From: Rickettsiales bacterium
Lineage (GTDB): Bacteria; Pseudomonadota; Alphaproteobacteria; Rickettsiales; UBA1997
Assembly (NCBI GenBank): GCA_017475895.1
Contig: JAFVEQ010000033.1
Coordinates: 1 to 55,982, forward strand
Direction: 5' to 3'
DNA length: 55,982 bases
How positions within the stretch are numbered: position 1 is the first letter of the stretch; each line of letters begins with the position of its first letter. This document shows positions 54,142 to 55,982 of this stretch, in pieces. The notes beneath the pieces are model-generated. The model saw nothing but the letters and a program-made list of their open reading frames with translations. It made no database searches and was not told the DNA's origin. The translations under genes and the position numbers were made by a program.

Positions 54142-55200
54142 TTAACTATTATAACTAAAAGATACATTTTTGAATGTAATTTTACCATCATCAACATTCA
54201 ATTTATCTTTAGTTCTATTTTTAACACGAATCTCCGTCATCAATAAATTCAACGAATTATTTATTGATGATACCGCACCTATCAAATCAAATAACGTTCT
54301 TATGGAATAATTTAACCAAAATACTATTCTCACAGTAAAAGTAATCACAAAAATTGTCGTTCCGGCGGAAACGTTACCGCCCATGTAGTTATAAAATACA
54401 ATTCCGGATGAACCAAAAATCATTACACCCATCATAACATAGTTAAAAAGATCCATAACACTTTTATTCAACGTCATTTTACCTTCACTTTTTAAAATAT
54501 TCAGACTTTGTCTTTTTATTTGTCTGTATTCCTTCTTTTCGTTTGAAAATATTTTAATATTCATGATGTTCATAAAGCAATCATTAATTATACCAAAAGA
54601 TTTAGTTTTCTGTTCACTATTTTGATCAGAAACTCTAAACTGCCACTTCAGTATAAAAACCAACAATATATAGTACATTATAAACCAAACGACATTGAAC
54701 ACGAATAATTTTATATCTATAAATAAAAATACCATAACACCAACAATGTAAATCACAAAATTACTAATAGCATCAGAAAGATCTTTAAAAATGTGTCTTA
54801 CTTTCTTTTTTACATTAAAGAGTTTTGTAGTCAATTGACCGGTCAAAATGTTTGAAAAATATTCAATATCATACTGCAGTATTTTGGAAAAATACTCAAG
54901 AGTGTAGTATTTATCAGCTTTTCTGTCAAAAATAAGTTCAATTTGCTTAGTAAAAACCCTGCTTATTGGATAAAGAGTCACAAAGAATGAATACAATATA
55001 CATAGCTGAAATATATCAAAGTTACCGCCATTTAAACTATTTGTTATAATCTTCAAAATGTACCCGCTAGCAAGCATGTAGCAAGCATCGGCCGCTATAA
55101 CGAAGAAGTAAAAAAATAAAATTTCATATTTAAACCTTTTTATGAAATCGACAAAAAAGTTTTTTAGGTTGCTGTTGATAACGGTAGCCATTTTAACCAA
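54142..55200 (-). CDS. ABC exporter permease half without ATPase domain
   Basis: A 352-residue six-helix transmembrane domain like the next gene, including NIKIFSNEKKEYRQ near 216 and the start of an NBD strand (GKITFKNVSFSYNS), followed immediately by TAA, with no Walker A. The NBD that would follow has probably been deleted, because a good Shine-Dalgarno for the next gene lies right after the stop. It was once half of a heterodimeric exporter. It has a strong promoter, so it may still be transcribed. Confidence 0.75.
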   Translation of the reverse strand: MVKMATVINSNLKNFFVDFIKRFKYEILFFYFFVIAADACYMLASGYILKIITNSLNGGNFDIFQLCILYSFFVTLYPISRVFTKQIELIFDRKADKYYTLEYFSKILQYDIEYFSNILTGQLTTKLFNVKKKVRHIFKDLSDAISNFVIYIVGVMVFLFIDIKLFVFNVVWFIMYYILLVFILKWQFRVSDQNSEQKTKSFGIINDCFMNIMNIKIFSNEKKEYRQIKRQSLNILKSEGKMTLNKSVMDLFNYVMMGVMIFGSSGIVFYNYMGGNVSAGTTIFVITFTVRIVFWLNYSIRTLFDLIGAVSSINNSLNLLMTEIRVKNRTKDKLNVDDGKITFKNVSFSYNS

Positions 55201-55341
55201 AAAGCAATAATTATTAAATTACCAGTATATTTTTAGTTTTTAGTATATATATATTTAATTGTCAAGCAATTGTCAAGTTTTTTACTCCAACAATTGTCGG
55301 TCGTGACTGGATGGTAAATATTATATTAAAAAGCAATAATT
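55199..55341. repeat. 14-bp direct repeats flanking the right-hand gap
   Basis: AAAAAGCAATAATT occurs at 55199-55212 and at 55328-55341, about 129 bases apart, one at the edge of the ABC gene and one near the end of the surface protein gene. They may be scars of an old deletion or insertion, or chance in AT-rich DNA. The rest of the gap (55201-55355) holds a promoter but no gene. Confidence 0.4.
55248..55276 (-). promoter_or_regulatory. Promoter of the ABC exporter genes
   Basis: On the minus strand a perfect TTGACA (55276-55271), a 17-bp spacer and TATATA (55253-55248), about 45 bp before the ATG. TTGACAATT is duplicated 11 bases apart. Confidence 0.6.
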
Positions 55342-55355
55342 CAAATGCTAAATTG

Positions 55356-55982
55356 CTAATTTCTGTTAATTGTATATGTTACAGTACTAACACCACTAGG
55401 ACCAAAACTACCAGTGTAACTAGCACTGTTTCGATCAGCATGACCGGTACAGCTTGAGGGCACACACGAGAAAATATCAGCAGTTGAGTCATCACCACGC
55501 TGTTGCCACCTGTGTTTACAACTACAATTAACTCCTCCATCACTTGCGGAAAAGTAAGTATACCCTGTACAAATATGCGAAACAGGATTCCACGCCGAAT
55601 ACCACCTATCCCATCCAGCAATACCATCTTTTTCGGATTGCCAAATAATTTGTTTAGCCGTGCCATTATCACATTCATATTTAACAATAGCATGATCAAC
55701 ATAACCATTTTTATAACAACTTTGGTTAGCATGGCCGGCAAAATATGCATAGAACCACTTTGAATGTCTTAAGTTTGCAAAACCAACACTTACTGTCCAA
55801 TCACCGCTACCAGTTGGATTAACCCCTACACTCCAAGTGTTACCACTACACCTCTTCACACATTTAGGTTTATCCAGAACCTTCCAGCCATCAACAGTAC
55901 ACTGCATAACCATAAACAGACCGGAGTTATATTTACCAGATACTTTGCCATAACTCTTTTCTGCTTTAAAGTAATCTGCATA
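55356..55982 (-). CDS. Cys- and Trp-rich surface-like protein (3' part, 5' end outside window)
   Basis: The frame is open to the window edge, so the start is upstream; the ATG at 55913 is internal. The visible 208 residues are rich in Cys, Trp, Gly, Ser and Asn, for example MQCTVDGWKVLDKPKC then CSGNTWSVGV, CYKNGYVDH, CDNG, CTGYTYFSASDGGVNCSC, and it ends VTYTINRN. The Cys pairs suggest disulfides outside the cytoplasm. The C-x-x-G-W pattern is like that of the surface protein at the left edge, so both may belong to one family or system. No known domain is certain. Confidence 0.7.
   Translation of the reverse strand, partial: YADYFKAEKSYGKVSGKYNSGLFMVMQCTVDGWKVLDKPKCVKRCSGNTWSVGVNPTGSGDWTVSVGFANLRHSKWFYAYFAGHANQSCYKNGYVDHAIVKYECDNGTAKQIIWQSEKDGIAGWDRWYSAWNPVSHICTGYTYFSASDGGVNCSCKHRWQQRGDDSTADIFSCVPSSCTGHADRNSASYTGSFGPSGVSTVTYTINRN

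Noticed and set aside
1..55982. Insertion sequences, CRISPR arrays, rRNA or replication origin
   Set aside because: No transposase-like ORF, spaced direct-repeat array, rRNA-like segment or DnaA-box cluster was seen on reading either strand.

Overview
The window is AT-rich, compactly coded DNA from a Gram-negative bacterium, most likely a host-associated or uncultured alphaproteobacterium. The evidence is a solitary gene-transfer-agent (GTA) tail protein with a TIM-barrel domain, LpxI in place of LpxH, an IalB-type secreted protein, an alphaproteobacterial-style AddB, and short RNase D and UDG-like proteins. Order-level placement cannot be made from the sequence alone. TAA, TAG and TGA all act as stops, so the code is standard. 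No gene-free gap exceeds about 300 bases, and I see no insertion sequence, CRISPR array or rRNA.

Layout. (1) 1-1547: the 3' part of a large Cys- and Gly-rich surface protein. (2) 1609-12852, minus strand: housekeeping genes. These are an M20 peptidase and pyrH, rpmG, the run yebC / tandem deformylase / T2SS-F protein, htpG, lpxI, fba, a charged protein of unknown function, uppP and an IalB-like secreted protein. (3) 13050-14350: rpsF-rpsR-rplI with a terminator, then the lone GTA tail gene, RNase D and a UDG-like protein. (4) 19675-28557: TMEM43-like protein, U32 peptidase, a nitrilase/NadE-amidase-like protein without its catalytic residues, a predicted outer-membrane barrel, a YdeI-like protein, tRNA-Gln, RluB, YajQ, glmM and a YgjP-type metalloprotease. 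(5) 28.6-41.3 kb: an unusual accessory block of three large proteins, each with its own strong sigma70-like promoter. They are a 1388-aa helical-repeat protein, a 1967-aa Gln/Asn/Lys-rich coiled-coil protein and a MORN-repeat protein with a possible cysteine-peptidase domain, with a prepilin-like gene divergent between the first two. (6) 41.4-48.9 kb, minus strand: nusA-infB-RDD-addB, preceded by a leader with a small ORF and a terminator-like hairpin. (7) bioD, then an AKR / flavodoxin / SDR redox cluster. (8) A decaying ABC exporter locus (two permease halves, one interrupted ATPase) and, at the right edge, part of another Cys-rich surface protein.

Several proteins look like family members that lost catalytic residues or gained internal duplications: a tandem deformylase with a dead first half, UppP with a duplicated active-site segment, an amidase-like protein without Glu and Cys, and a UDG-like protein without its His. 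Best candidates for something new are the 28.6-41.3 kb giant-protein/MORN block and the nusA leader. The large Cys-rich proteins at both edges, the prepilin and the T2SS-F protein may belong to one secretion/surface system; this is inference.
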